Positions 21,107-28,972 of a DNA stretch of 31,502 bases are shown one piece after another (positions within the stretch are counted from its first letter, which is position 1; each line of letters starts with the position of its first letter). The translations under genes were made by a program, and so were the position numbers. The notes below the pieces were generated by a model. The model made no database searches, was not told the DNA's origin, and was given only the letters and a program-made list of their open reading frames with translations. The DNA is from an uncultured Bacilli bacterium. GTDB taxonomy: Bacteria; Bacillota_I; Bacilli_A; RF39; UBA660. The stretch covers positions 1 through 31,502 of the forward strand of contig CANRJL010000002.1 in the NCBI GenBank assembly GCA_947630935.1. The letters run 5' to 3'.

Positions 21107-22228
21107 ATGAAAGGAAAAGAATTTTTAAAAGCTTTAGAACATATTGTAGAAGAAAAACATATCAGTAAAGAAACAGTTTTAACTGCTATGGAAAATGCTT
21201 TAGCAAGTGCTTATAAAAAAAATTTTGATTCTAAAACAAATGTAAAAGTAAAAATCAATGAAGAAACAGGTGACATTAAAGTCTATTCATATTATGTTGT
21301 AGTCGAAAATTATGATGATGGTCATGAAGAAATAGATGAAAATGGCAATTCCATCAAAGTTCCTCCAACAGTTAATAAAGATGCGCAAATTCTTTTAGAA
21401 GATGCTCAAAAAATGGTTCCTGATATTCAAATTGGTGAAACAATTGAACAAGAAGTAACGCCTGAAGATTTTGGCAGATTATCAGCTGGAGCAGCTAAGC
21501 AAGTCTTAACTCAAAAAATAAGAGAAGCTGAACGTACTGCTATTATGGAAGAATTTCAAGATAAAGCTGGTGAAATGATGCTTGGCTTACTTGCTATGGA
21601 AGATGCTAAAAATTATTATGTTGATTTAGGCAAATCACGAGGCATCTTACCAAAATCAGAAATGATTCCTGGTGAAAATGTTAAAATGGGAACTTCAATT
21701 AAAGTATACATAACTAAAGTTGAAGAAACAACCAAAGGACCTTTAATCTTATGCTCTAGAAAGCATTACGGTTTTGTAAGACGTTTATTTGAAACTGAAA
21801 TTCCTGAATTAGCCGATGGAACAATTGAACTTTATTCAGTTATTCGAGAACCAGGAATAAGAAGTAAAGTAGCAGTTTATTCAAATGACCCTCATGTCGA
21901 TGCAATCGGCGCCTGCATTGGTGCCGGTGGTAGTAGAATAGGCAACATCTTAAAAGAATTAAATGGTGAAAAAGTAGATTTAATACTTTATTCTGAAAAT
22001 AAAGAAGAATTTATTGCTAATGCTTTATCACCTGCTAAAAATGTTACCGTAAATATTTTAGACCCAGTCAAAAAAGAAGCTTTAGCAATTGTCACAGATG
22101 ACAATTTATCTTTAGCTATTGGTAAAAAGGGTTCAAATATAAAATTAGCAAGTAAATTAACAAAATATCATATTGAAGTCAAAACTTTAAGTCAAATAAA
22201 TGAAGAAGGAAATAGAGAAGAAAGATGA
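21107..22228 (+). CDS. nusA: Transcription factor NusA
   Basis: 373 residues, similar to the Bacillus protein. Order: N-terminal RNA-polymerase-binding domain (KEFLKALEHIVEEKHISKET, with AYKKNF), S1 domain (about 135-200, containing GILPKSEMIPGE) and two KH domains. The first KH loop, normally GxRGxR, reads GAGGSR (GACIGAGGSRIGNILKELNG); the second has AIGKKGSNIKLASKL. No acidic C-terminal repeats, as usual for Firmicutes. It controls pausing and termination. ATG 21107 has AGAGGT in front, which lies within the rimP end; the upstream frame to 21077 lacks a site. The neighbouring order is discussed at the DHH gene. Confidence 0.95.
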   Translation: MKGKEFLKALEHIVEEKHISKETVLTAMENALASAYKKNFDSKTNVKVKINEETGDIKVYSYYVVVENYDDGHEEIDENGNSIKVPPTVNKDAQILLEDAQKMVPDIQIGETIEQEVTPEDFGRLSAGAAKQVLTQKIREAERTAIMEEFQDKAGEMMLGLLAMEDAKNYYVDLGKSRGILPKSEMIPGENVKMGTSIKVYITKVEETTKGPLILCSRKHYGFVRRLFETEIPELADGTIELYSVIREPGIRSKVAVYSNDPHVDAIGACIGAGGSRIGNILKELNGEKVDLILYSENKEEFIANALSPAKNVTVNILDPVKKEALAIVTDDNLSLAIGKKGSNIKLASKLTKYHIEVKTLSQINEEGNREER

Positions 22229-22232
22229 TTAA

Positions 22233-23150
22233 ATGCCCATAAAAATATTTTCTCATCAAGCTGACCCAGATGGCTTAGGTTGTATTATATTAAGTAATTT
22301 TTGCTTTCCAAAACAAGATTATACTCTTTGTAAAAATGCTTTAGATTTAAACATTAAATTAGCAGATTTTATTAATAATAAAGAATACCTAAACTATTCT
22401 AAAATCTTTATTACTGATTTATGTCCTAATATAGATTTACTTACTAAAATTGCTTGTAACCAAGAGTTAGTTAACAAAATATTAATATTTGACCATCATC
22501 TTTCTAATTTCGAAAAAATTAAAGATAAAAATTATTCTTTTATTAATATTAATTTAGAAGAATGTGCTACCAGTTTATTTTATGATTATTTAAAAAAACA
22601 AGATAACCAAATCTTATCCAGTAAAGCTTGCCAAGAATTTGTGCTATTAACAAAATTACATGATACTTGGGAATGGAAAAAAAGCAATAATTTAGATGCC
22701 TATCATTTAGAAACTTTTCTCCATAAATTGGGAGCTGTTGGTTATTTAAATCATTTTATTGCTAAACTTAATTTAACACCAGAACATTTTACATATAATA
22801 TGGTCGAACAGACTTTACTTGCTGAAGAGTTAAGAGAAGAGCAAAAATATTTAGATAACCTCATCAAAAGAATTATTTATAAAAAAATAAATAAAATAAA
22901 ATATGGTATAGTTTATGGCCTTTATAATTACCGGAATAGCTTATCAGATAAATTAAAAGATACATTAAGTTGTGATGTTTTAATTTTTCTAGCTGTTGAC
23001 AATGAAACAATATCATTTAGAAGCATCAATCAAGATGTAAAAGCTAAAAATATTGCGCAAGAATATCAAGGTGGTGGCCATGATTATTCTGCTTCTTGTT
23101 CTTTAAATTCAGAAAATGAACAAAAAATCATCAAAAAATATTTAGTTTAG
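22233..23150 (+). CDS. DHH/DHHA1-family phosphoesterase
   Basis: 305 residues. DHH motifs: HQADPDG (8-14), Asp62 in ITDLCPN, FDHH (86-89) and Asp144 in KLHDTWEW, the metal-binding set of two Mn2+ ions. The DHHA1 end shows the substrate-binding YQGGGHDYSASC motif. Members of this superfamily degrade nanoRNA, pAp or cyclic dinucleotides; the exact substrate cannot be told. ATG 22233 lies 4 bases after the nusA stop. Position between nusA and ylxR is unusual: Bacillus has nusA-ylxR-ylxQ-infB. Codon use looks like that of its neighbours. Co-transcription with nusA and infB could link RNA turnover to translation initiation (inference). Confidence 0.86.
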   Translation: MPIKIFSHQADPDGLGCIILSNFCFPKQDYTLCKNALDLNIKLADFINNKEYLNYSKIFITDLCPNIDLLTKIACNQELVNKILIFDHHLSNFEKIKDKNYSFININLEECATSLFYDYLKKQDNQILSSKACQEFVLLTKLHDTWEWKKSNNLDAYHLETFLHKLGAVGYLNHFIAKLNLTPEHFTYNMVEQTLLAEELREEQKYLDNLIKRIIYKKINKIKYGIVYGLYNYRNSLSDKLKDTLSCDVLIFLAVDNETISFRSINQDVKAKNIAQEYQGGGHDYSASCSLNSENEQKIIKKYLV

Positions 23151-23159
23151 GAGGTCCTT

Positions 23160-23423
23160 ATGAAAGTAAAAAAAATACCAATGCGCACTTGTGTTGTAAC
23201 TAAAGAAAAATGTGCTAAAAAAGAATTAGTGCGAATAGTTAGAACTCCTTTAAAAGAAGTTGTTATAGATTCAAGTGGCAAACTTAATGGTCGAGGAGCT
23301 TATATAAAATTAAATGAAGAAGTTATTAAAAAAGCTAAGAAAAGTAAAATATTAGATAGAACTTTAGAAGTCGAAGTTCCAGATACTATTTATGAAAAAT
23401 TATTAAATATGTTAGAAAAATAA
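23160..23423 (+). CDS. ylxR: YlxR-family RNA-binding protein
   Basis: 87 residues, DUF448/YlxR. PMRTCVVTKEK at the start and LNGRGAYIKL in the middle are the family signatures, with a basic RNA-binding surface. The Bacillus protein has been linked to RNase P (as RnpM). ATG 23160 follows TAGGAGGTCC. It keeps its usual place two genes downstream of nusA and ahead of infB; ylxQ, which usually follows, is not present. Confidence 0.93.
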   Translation: MKVKKIPMRTCVVTKEKCAKKELVRIVRTPLKEVVIDSSGKLNGRGAYIKLNEEVIKKAKKSKILDRTLEVEVPDTIYEKLLNMLEK

Positions 23424-23442
23424 AAGAAAGGATGTGTTCTAT

Positions 23443-25551
23443 ATGACCGTAAAAGAATATGCTGAAAGTATTTCATTATCTGTTGCTGAAGTATTAAAAA
23501 AATGTGAAACTTTAGGAATTGAAGCTCAAAATGCTGATTCTATTTTATCCGATGATGATGTTATCAACTTAGACTTTGCTACTAATTTAATTAGTACCGA
23601 TAGCGAATCTACTTATGAAGAAGAAGATAGTATGGATGAGATAGTTGAAGATTTAGTTGCAACTACTAATGTTCATACTATGAACCCTGAAACCAAAAAG
23701 CAAAAAATCAAAAAACGGAATGAAACGGAAAATAAAGATTCCGAATATTCTAATAAACGTAAGGAAATGTACAAACATAAAGAAAAATTAATGTCTAATC
23801 AACAAGAAGAAAATATTATTCCTTATAAAGAAAACATGACTGTTTCCAATCTTGCTGAAGCATTAAAAGTAAGTGGCACAGATATTATCAAAAAATTAAT
23901 GAATCTAGGCTTAATGGCTAGTTTAAATCAAGCTATTTCTTTTGAAAATGCCGAAATTGTTGCCATGGACTATGGCTATACTTTAAAAAGAGAAGAAACG
24001 CAAGACATTAGTAATTTCGAAGAATTTGAGATTGTTGATAACGAAAATGATTTACAACCTCGTCCTCCTGTTGTAACAATTATGGGTCATGTCGACCATG
24101 GTAAAACAACTCTTTTAGATTATATCAGACATAGTAAAGTAGTAGATACGGAATTTGGGGGAATTACGCAAGCAATTGGTGCTTATCAAATTATCCATAA
24201 TAATCAAAAAATAACTTTTATTGATACTCCCGGTCATGCCGCCTTTACGCAAATGCGGGCAAGAGGAGCATCTATTACCGATATTGTTATTATTATAGTC
24301 GCTGCCGATGATGGTGTTATGCCTCAAACAAAAGAAGCCATTGACCATGCTAAAAGTGCCAACGTGCCAATTATCGTGGCCATAAATAAAATAGATAAAC
24401 CAAATATTAATATTGAAAAAGTTATGGAAGAAATGGCTTCAAATGGTATTACTCCTGAAAGCTGGGGTGGTGATGTCCCATTTGTTAACATTTCGGCTCA
24501 TACTGGGGAAGGTATTGATTTATTATTAGAAACAATTCAGATAATTAGTGAAGTAAATGGTTATAAAGCTAACCCTAACCGTTATGCTATAGGAACAGTC
24601 ATTGAAAGTAAAATGGATAAAAATATTGGGGGAATTGCTTCATTACTAATTCAAAATGGCACATTACGTTTAGGCGACCCTATTGTCGTTGGTACCTCTT
24701 TTGGTAAAGTAAGAACCATGAAAGATGACTTAGGAAAAGCTATTGTTTCAGCTGGGCCATCTACTCCAGTAGAAATAACTGGTATTTCTGAAAATCCAAG
24801 TGCTGGTGATAAATTTATGGCATTTGAAACTGAAAGTGAAGCTAAAACTGTTGCTAACAAACGTAAAAATATGGCTAAAACAATGCAAAATAAAAAAGAA
24901 CCAGTATCGTTAGATGACTTATTTAATAAAATAAATGCTGGTCAAAAAGAAATAAATGTTGTCTTAAAAACTGATGTTCGCGGTAGTGAAGAAGCAGTAA
25001 AAACAGCTTTAGAAAAAATTGATGTCAAAGGAGTAAGAGTAAAAGTAATAAGAAGTGGTATTGGCACAATTACAGAAAGTGACGTTGTCTTAGCCAATGC
25101 TTCCAATGCAATTATTATTGGCTTTAATGTCCGCCCATCTAATACAACTAAAGAAATAGCTAAAGAATATAACGTTGATATCAGATTGTATACTATTATT
25201 TATAAAGTAATTGAAGAAATGGAATTAGCTATGAAAGGAATGTTAGATCCTGAATTTGAAGAAAAAATTATTGGGACAGCTGAAATAAGAAAAATATTTA
25301 CTTTCTCTAAAGTAGGTAAAATAGCTGGATGTTATGTAACCGATGGTTTAATTAAAAATAATGCTAAAGTTCGAATAATTCGCGATGAAATAGTTATTTA
25401 TGATGGCTTAATTGCTTCAGTTCAACGTGAAAAAGATACAGTTAAAGAAGTTAAAAAAGGCTTTGAATGTGGAGTTACTTTTGAAAACTATAGTGATATT
25501 AAAGAAAATGATAAACTAGAAGTATATGAAATGGTGGAAATAAAAAGATGA
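23443..25551 (+). CDS. infB: Translation initiation factor IF-2
   Basis: 702 residues. Two N-terminal IF2_N modules are visible (VKEYAESISLSVAEVLKKCE at about 3-22 and VSNLAEALKVSGTDIIKKLM at about 130-149), joined by a charged linker. The GTPase domain has GHVDHGKT (215-222), DTPGHAAFT, NKID and the SAHTGEG segment, followed by domains II and C1/C2 (PSNTTKEIAKEYNVDIRLY, IIYKVIEEM). It binds fMet-tRNA and joins ribosomal subunits. ATG 23443 lies 8 bases after AAAGGATG; the GTG at 23434 is too close to that site. Fully intact. It overlaps rbfA by four bases (ATGA). Confidence 0.97.
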   Translation: MTVKEYAESISLSVAEVLKKCETLGIEAQNADSILSDDDVINLDFATNLISTDSESTYEEEDSMDEIVEDLVATTNVHTMNPETKKQKIKKRNETENKDSEYSNKRKEMYKHKEKLMSNQQEENIIPYKENMTVSNLAEALKVSGTDIIKKLMNLGLMASLNQAISFENAEIVAMDYGYTLKREETQDISNFEEFEIVDNENDLQPRPPVVTIMGHVDHGKTTLLDYIRHSKVVDTEFGGITQAIGAYQIIHNNQKITFIDTPGHAAFTQMRARGASITDIVIIIVAADDGVMPQTKEAIDHAKSANVPIIVAINKIDKPNINIEKVMEEMASNGITPESWGGDVPFVNISAHTGEGIDLLLETIQIISEVNGYKANPNRYAIGTVIESKMDKNIGGIASLLIQNGTLRLGDPIVVGTSFGKVRTMKDDLGKAIVSAGPSTPVEITGISENPSAGDKFMAFETESEAKTVANKRKNMAKTMQNKKEPVSLDDLFNKINAGQKEINVVLKTDVRGSEEAVKTALEKIDVKGVRVKVIRSGIGTITESDVVLANASNAIIIGFNVRPSNTTKEIAKEYNVDIRLYTIIYKVIEEMELAMKGMLDPEFEEKIIGTAEIRKIFTFSKVGKIAGCYVTDGLIKNNAKVRIIRDEIVIYDGLIASVQREKDTVKEVKKGFECGVTFENYSDIKENDKLEVYEMVEIKR

Positions 25552-25898
25552 GTAGTATTAAAATAAAAAGAATAAATGCTCAATTAGTAAGAGTAATAAG
25601 TGAAGTTTTATATCAAGCTAATAACCCTTTTTTAAAAAATATTACTATTACCGGTTGCGATACTTCCCAAGATTTATCATATGCTAAAGTCTATTTTACT
25701 TCTTTAGAAAATTTAGACAAAGAATATTTAGAACAAGAAATCGCCAAATCAGCTGATTTTATTAGAAAAGAAGTAGCTTTAAAAATAGATATAAGAACTA
25801 TGCCTAAATTAAAATTTATATTTGATGAATCAATAGAATATGGTAATCAAATTGAACAAAAATTAGCAGAAATTCATCAAAAAGAAAATAAACAGTAA
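25548..25898 (+). CDS. rbfA: Ribosome-binding factor A
   Basis: 116 residues, a KH-like fold that helps mature the 30S subunit near helix 44. The family core is seen in KIKRINAQLVRVISEVLYQ (N-terminal helix), ITGCDTSQDLSYAKVYFT, LKIDIRTMPKLKFIFDES and IEYGNQIEQKL. Its ATG overlaps the infB stop (ATGA), giving translational coupling, and it ends the operon at a terminator. Together with the short RimP in the same operon it covers small-subunit maturation. Confidence 0.95.
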   Translation: MSSIKIKRINAQLVRVISEVLYQANNPFLKNITITGCDTSQDLSYAKVYFTSLENLDKEYLEQEIAKSADFIRKEVALKIDIRTMPKLKFIFDESIEYGNQIEQKLAEIHQKENKQ

Positions 25899-25920
25899 CT
25901 ATAACTATACTGTTTTTTTT
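25891..25920 (+). terminator. Terminator after rbfA
   Basis: AACAGTA (25891-25897) pairs with TACTGTT (25908-25914), followed by T. The stem overlaps the rbfA stop codon. Confidence 0.75.
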
Positions 25921-25942
25921 GACATTTTTTGCCTTTTTAATT

Positions 25943-25951
25943 TGCTATAAT
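25943..25951 (+). promoter_or_regulatory. Extended -10 promoter of cse60
   Basis: TGCTATAAT. A TTGACA at 25919-25924 lies 21 bases upstream of the -10, too far for normal use. Confidence 0.5.
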
Positions 25952-25972
25952 TTCTAAAAAGAAGGAATTAAA

Positions 25973-26152
25973 ATGAAAGTAAAATGTTTTGATGAAAACC
26001 ATGAAAAAGATTTAGAATTAAAAATAAATACTTTTTTAATTCAAGAAAATATAGATTTATTAGATATTAAATATCAAGTTGCAATAGCTATGCAAGGTGA
26101 AGACCAAATTTATTGTTTTTCCGCAATGGTGATTTATCGTGACAAAGAATAA
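25973..26152 (+). CDS. cse60: Sporulation protein Cse60 homologue
   Basis: 59 residues, too short for usual gene finding. MKVKCFDENHEKDLELKINT followed by the IKYQVAI and IYCFSAMVIYR segments is the Cse60 (formerly DUF2758) layout: acidic VFDE-HEKDLE start, IKYSVA, YSFSAMI end. In Bacillus cse60 is transcribed by SigE in the mother cell, but the function of the protein is not known. ATG 25973 follows GAAGGA. Its end overlaps the flippase start by 14 bases, so the two genes are coupled. The promoter looks SigA-like, not sporulation-type. Confidence 0.78.
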   Translation: MKVKCFDENHEKDLELKINTFLIQENIDLLDIKYQVAIAMQGEDQIYCFSAMVIYRDKE

Positions 26153-27794
26153 ATTTTTAAAATTAAAAACAAGTTCTTTTATAGAAGGAACTTTAATTGC
26201 TACTTTAGGTATAATTATTACTAAAATATTAGGAATGTTATACGTTATCCCTTTTTATCATTTAATAGGTGAAAAAGGAAGTGCCTTATATGCCTATGCT
26301 TATAATATTTATATAATATTTCTAAGTATTTCTACAGCTGGTATTCCAATAGCAATTAGTAAAATCGTCAAAGAATATCAAACATTAGGAAATAAAATCG
26401 CCAAAACTAGAACATACTACTTAGGAATTAAATTAATCTTAATAATTTCATTAATTATTTTCATCTTTTTATTCATCTTTGCTCAGCCAATTGCTCTTTT
26501 AATTTTAGGAAATTTAAAAGGGGGAAATACCATTGCCGATGTAACCTTTGTCATCCGTTTTGTTTCCTTTGCTTTATTAATTATCCCTTTTTTAAGTATT
26601 AGCAGGGGCTATCTTCAAGGGCATAATATTATGAATGTCCCAAGTATTAGTCAAATTATCGAGCAAACTGTTCGCATTGTCTTTATTTTATTAGGGAGTT
26701 ATCTTTCATTAAAAATATTTCATTTTTCTTTAAAAACAACTGTCGGAATCGCGGTATTTGGTGCTTTTATAGGAGGAATAGTCGCCATTTTATATTTATT
26801 TATAAATATCAAAAAACATCAAAAATTTTTGGATTTAACCACTCATCTTCCTCTTAATAAATCAGAAGAAAAAGAAATAATTCATAAAATAATTCGCTAT
26901 GCCATTCCATTTATTATTATTGATATAGGCATTTCTTTATATAATTTTGTTGATATGGTTTTTATCTCTCGGACAATGACTTATTTAGGTTATGCAGGTA
27001 AAACAACAGAATTTATTACTACCTCAATTGTTACTTGGGCTAATAAAATAAACATGATTGTCAATGCTATTGCAGTAGGCCTAACAACAAGTTTAATTCC
27101 TAATATAGTTGAAGCCTATACTTTAAAAAAATGGCCAACAGTCGAAAAAAGACTTAATAAAGCTCTGCAAATAATCTTTATAAGTTGTATACCTATGGTT
27201 TTAGGCATTTCTTTATTAGCAGATGCTATTTGGAGTATATTTTATGGAGCAAGTTCCTTAGGAGCCAAAGTTTTAAAAACCGAAATTTTTACAGCCTTAG
27301 TTTATAATCTAAATACTGTATCATTTACAACTTTACAAAGTACTGACAAATTTAAAACTGTCTATAAATCAACATTTATTGGCTATTTAATAAATGCTTG
27401 CTTAGATATTCCTCTTATGCTTCTTTTTCATAAAATAAATATCTTACCTTTTTATGGGGCCATTTTAGCCTCAATAATTGGCTTAAGTATTAGCACATAT
27501 TTAGCTTTAAAAAAATTAAGTCTTGACCATAACATTCATTATCAAGAAACCAAAAAACTTTTAGCCAAACTTTTTTTTCCAACCCTTCTTATGGTTACAG
27601 TCATCACCATTTTAAAAAAGCTTATTCCATATTGTATTTCTAATAAAATATCTTGTATTTTTTATGTCGCAATCATTTCTTTAATTGGCTTCATATCTTA
27701 CATTTTACCATTATATAAAAATCATACTTTAGAGCAAGTCTTTGGTCAAAAATTTAATCTTAAAAAAATAAAAAAACTTACCTTAAAAAAGTAA
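26139..27794 (+). CDS. MurJ/SpoVB-type polysaccharide or lipid II flippase
   Basis: 551 residues with about fourteen membrane segments, the MOP (MATE-like/MVF) fold. The N-terminus IEGTLIATLGIIITKILGML followed by STAGIPIAISKIVKEY is typical of the Firmicute YtgP/SpoVB group, which flips lipid-linked cell-wall precursors across the membrane. Arg/Lys in loops near GVGL and TTSLIPN agree with that group. GTG 26139 is the start (GGTGAT six bases upstream); no ATG fits. It overlaps cse60 by 14 bases. YtgP works in growth, SpoVB in cortex synthesis. Pairing with cse60 hints at the second, but the promoter does not show it. Confidence 0.85.
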   Translation: MTKNKFLKLKTSSFIEGTLIATLGIIITKILGMLYVIPFYHLIGEKGSALYAYAYNIYIIFLSISTAGIPIAISKIVKEYQTLGNKIAKTRTYYLGIKLILIISLIIFIFLFIFAQPIALLILGNLKGGNTIADVTFVIRFVSFALLIIPFLSISRGYLQGHNIMNVPSISQIIEQTVRIVFILLGSYLSLKIFHFSLKTTVGIAVFGAFIGGIVAILYLFINIKKHQKFLDLTTHLPLNKSEEKEIIHKIIRYAIPFIIIDIGISLYNFVDMVFISRTMTYLGYAGKTTEFITTSIVTWANKINMIVNAIAVGLTTSLIPNIVEAYTLKKWPTVEKRLNKALQIIFISCIPMVLGISLLADAIWSIFYGASSLGAKVLKTEIFTALVYNLNTVSFTTLQSTDKFKTVYKSTFIGYLINACLDIPLMLLFHKINILPFYGAILASIIGLSISTYLALKKLSLDHNIHYQETKKLLAKLFFPTLLMVTVITILKKLIPYCISNKISCIFYVAIISLIGFISYILPLYKNHTLEQVFGQKFNLKKIKKLTLKK

Positions 27795-27797
27795 GTT
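27765..27797 (-). terminator. Terminator of the Met/Asn-rich gene
   Basis: AACTTAC (27775-27781) pairs with GTAAGTT (27791-27797). On the minus strand the stem is followed by a long T run; on the plus strand there is none. Confidence 0.7.
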
Positions 27798-28131
27798 ACA
27801 CCATATACATGTTGCCATCTGTATTATAAGTATCATTACTATAAGTAGTCATACCCTCTAATTTATTTATTCTGGCATCTAAACGATTTATTGCCCGCTC
27901 TAATTTAGCTATTCTAGCATCTATTTCATTAACATTCATCATCGTATTATCAGCATAAGGATATGCTAGAGGAATATTATTTGCTTGATAATATTGATTA
28001 GACATTGCATTTACACTAGGATTTAATGATTGCATAGGCATCATTCCATAATTAGGCATCATGGGGCTACTTGCACTTGCGCTCATATTAAAATTAGAAG
28101 ATTGAAAAAATGAGTTTCGGTCTTTTTTCAT
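27796..28131 (-). CDS. Met/Asn-rich protein with a short coiled coil, unknown function
   Basis: 111 residues. Residues 1-65 are low-complexity and rich in Met, Asn, Ser, Pro and Tyr (for example SSPMMPNYGMMPMQSLNP). Residues about 68-94 form a regular amphipathic helix (IDARIAKLERAINRLDARIN), and the tail is again Asn/Tyr-rich. No signal peptide. ATG 28131 follows AAAGGAGGA. The AACATATAAT element before it is shared with spoVIF and spoIVA. Composition and promoter fit a spore-coat or other sporulation protein, but this is inference; I know no named family with this layout. Confidence 0.72.
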   Translation of the reverse strand: MKKDRNSFFQSSNFNMSASASSPMMPNYGMMPMQSLNPSVNAMSNQYYQANNIPLAYPYADNTMMNVNEIDARIAKLERAINRLDARINKLEGMTTYSNDTYNTDGNMYMV

Positions 28132-28152
28132 TTAAGTTCCTCCTTTAATTTA

Positions 28153-28162
28153 ATTATATGTT
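28153..28162 (-). promoter_or_regulatory. AACATATAAT element before the Met/Asn-rich gene
   Basis: Minus strand AACATATAAT, identical to that before spoVIF. It ends six to eight bases before AAAGGAGG. No SigA -35 box is seen 17 bases upstream. Confidence 0.4.
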
Positions 28163-28192
28163 TAAAAAAATTTTTGTTTCTTAAAATTAAGT

Positions 28193-28219
28193 TTGCAAAA
28201 ACAAGCAACTTGTTATAAA
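28193..28219 (+). promoter_or_regulatory. Promoter of trmB
   Basis: TTGCAA (28193-28198), 15-base spacer, TATAAA (28214-28219) with upstream TG (extended -10). Confidence 0.5.
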
Positions 28220-28244
28220 TTAATGAAAGAAAGTTGTGATATTT

Positions 28245-28877
28245 ATGCGTTTAAGAAATGTTAAAAATGCCAAAATGATTTTAGAACAATCAGCAAATTA
28301 TATTAAAAACCCTGCTCAAAATAAAAATAAATGGTCTCTTTTCTTTCAAAATAATAACCCTATTCATTTAGAAATAGGGTGTGGTAAAGGACAATACTTA
28401 ATAAAAATGGCCGAAACTTATCCCCATATTAATTTTATTGGTTTAGAAAAATATGAAAGTGTCTTAGTTAAAGCCATCAAAAAAGAATTTCATTTAAATA
28501 ATCTCTATTTTTTATGTACAGATGCCAAAAACTTAGAAGATATTTTTGGCCAAGAAATTAATACCATATATTTAAATTTTTCAGACCCCTGGCCTAAAAA
28601 TCGTCATGCTAAAAGAAGATTAACTTCTCCCCAATATTTAGAAATATATGAAAAAATATTTCAAAATAATGCTCATCTTATTCAAAAAACTGATAATATC
28701 TCTTTGTTTGCTTATAGTCTTGAAACATTAAGTCAACATGGTTATCAATTTTCTAAAGTATCCTTAGATTTAGCTAATGAAAAAATAATAAATATTGAAA
28801 CAGAATATGAAAATCGTTTTAAAAATTTAGGCTTTAAAATTAATTATTTAGAAGCTTCTAAAGAGTTGCCAAAATAG
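28245..28877 (+). CDS. trmB: tRNA (guanine-N7-)-methyltransferase
   Basis: 210 residues. TrmB methylates G46 in the tRNA variable loop using S-adenosylmethionine. The SAM site HLEIGCGKGQYL (41-52), GLEKYESV (acidic residue binding the ribose) and NFSDPWPKNRHAKRRL (catalytic/tRNA-binding motif) are intact, with the C-terminal TEYENRF. ATG 28245 is chosen because the family starts MRLRN; a GTG at 28236 is in frame but less well placed. The TTGTGAT in front is a weak ribosome site. Single-gene unit. Confidence 0.95.
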   Translation: MRLRNVKNAKMILEQSANYIKNPAQNKNKWSLFFQNNNPIHLEIGCGKGQYLIKMAETYPHINFIGLEKYESVLVKAIKKEFHLNNLYFLCTDAKNLEDIFGQEINTIYLNFSDPWPKNRHAKRRLTSPQYLEIYEKIFQNNAHLIQKTDNISLFAYSLETLSQHGYQFSKVSLDLANEKIINIETEYENRFKNLGFKINYLEASKELPK

Positions 28878-28919
28878 TAATTTAATAAAAACAACAATAT
28901 TCTTGTTATAAAAACTTGA

Positions 28920-28949
28920 TTTACAAAATAACCAAAAACATGTTATAAT
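28920..28949 (+). promoter_or_regulatory. Promoter of the envelope-type cluster
   Basis: TTTACA (28920-28925), 18-base spacer, TATAAT (28944-28949), with upstream TG. Confidence 0.7.
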
Positions 28950-28972
28950 AAACCCGCGATAAGGTGATAAAA

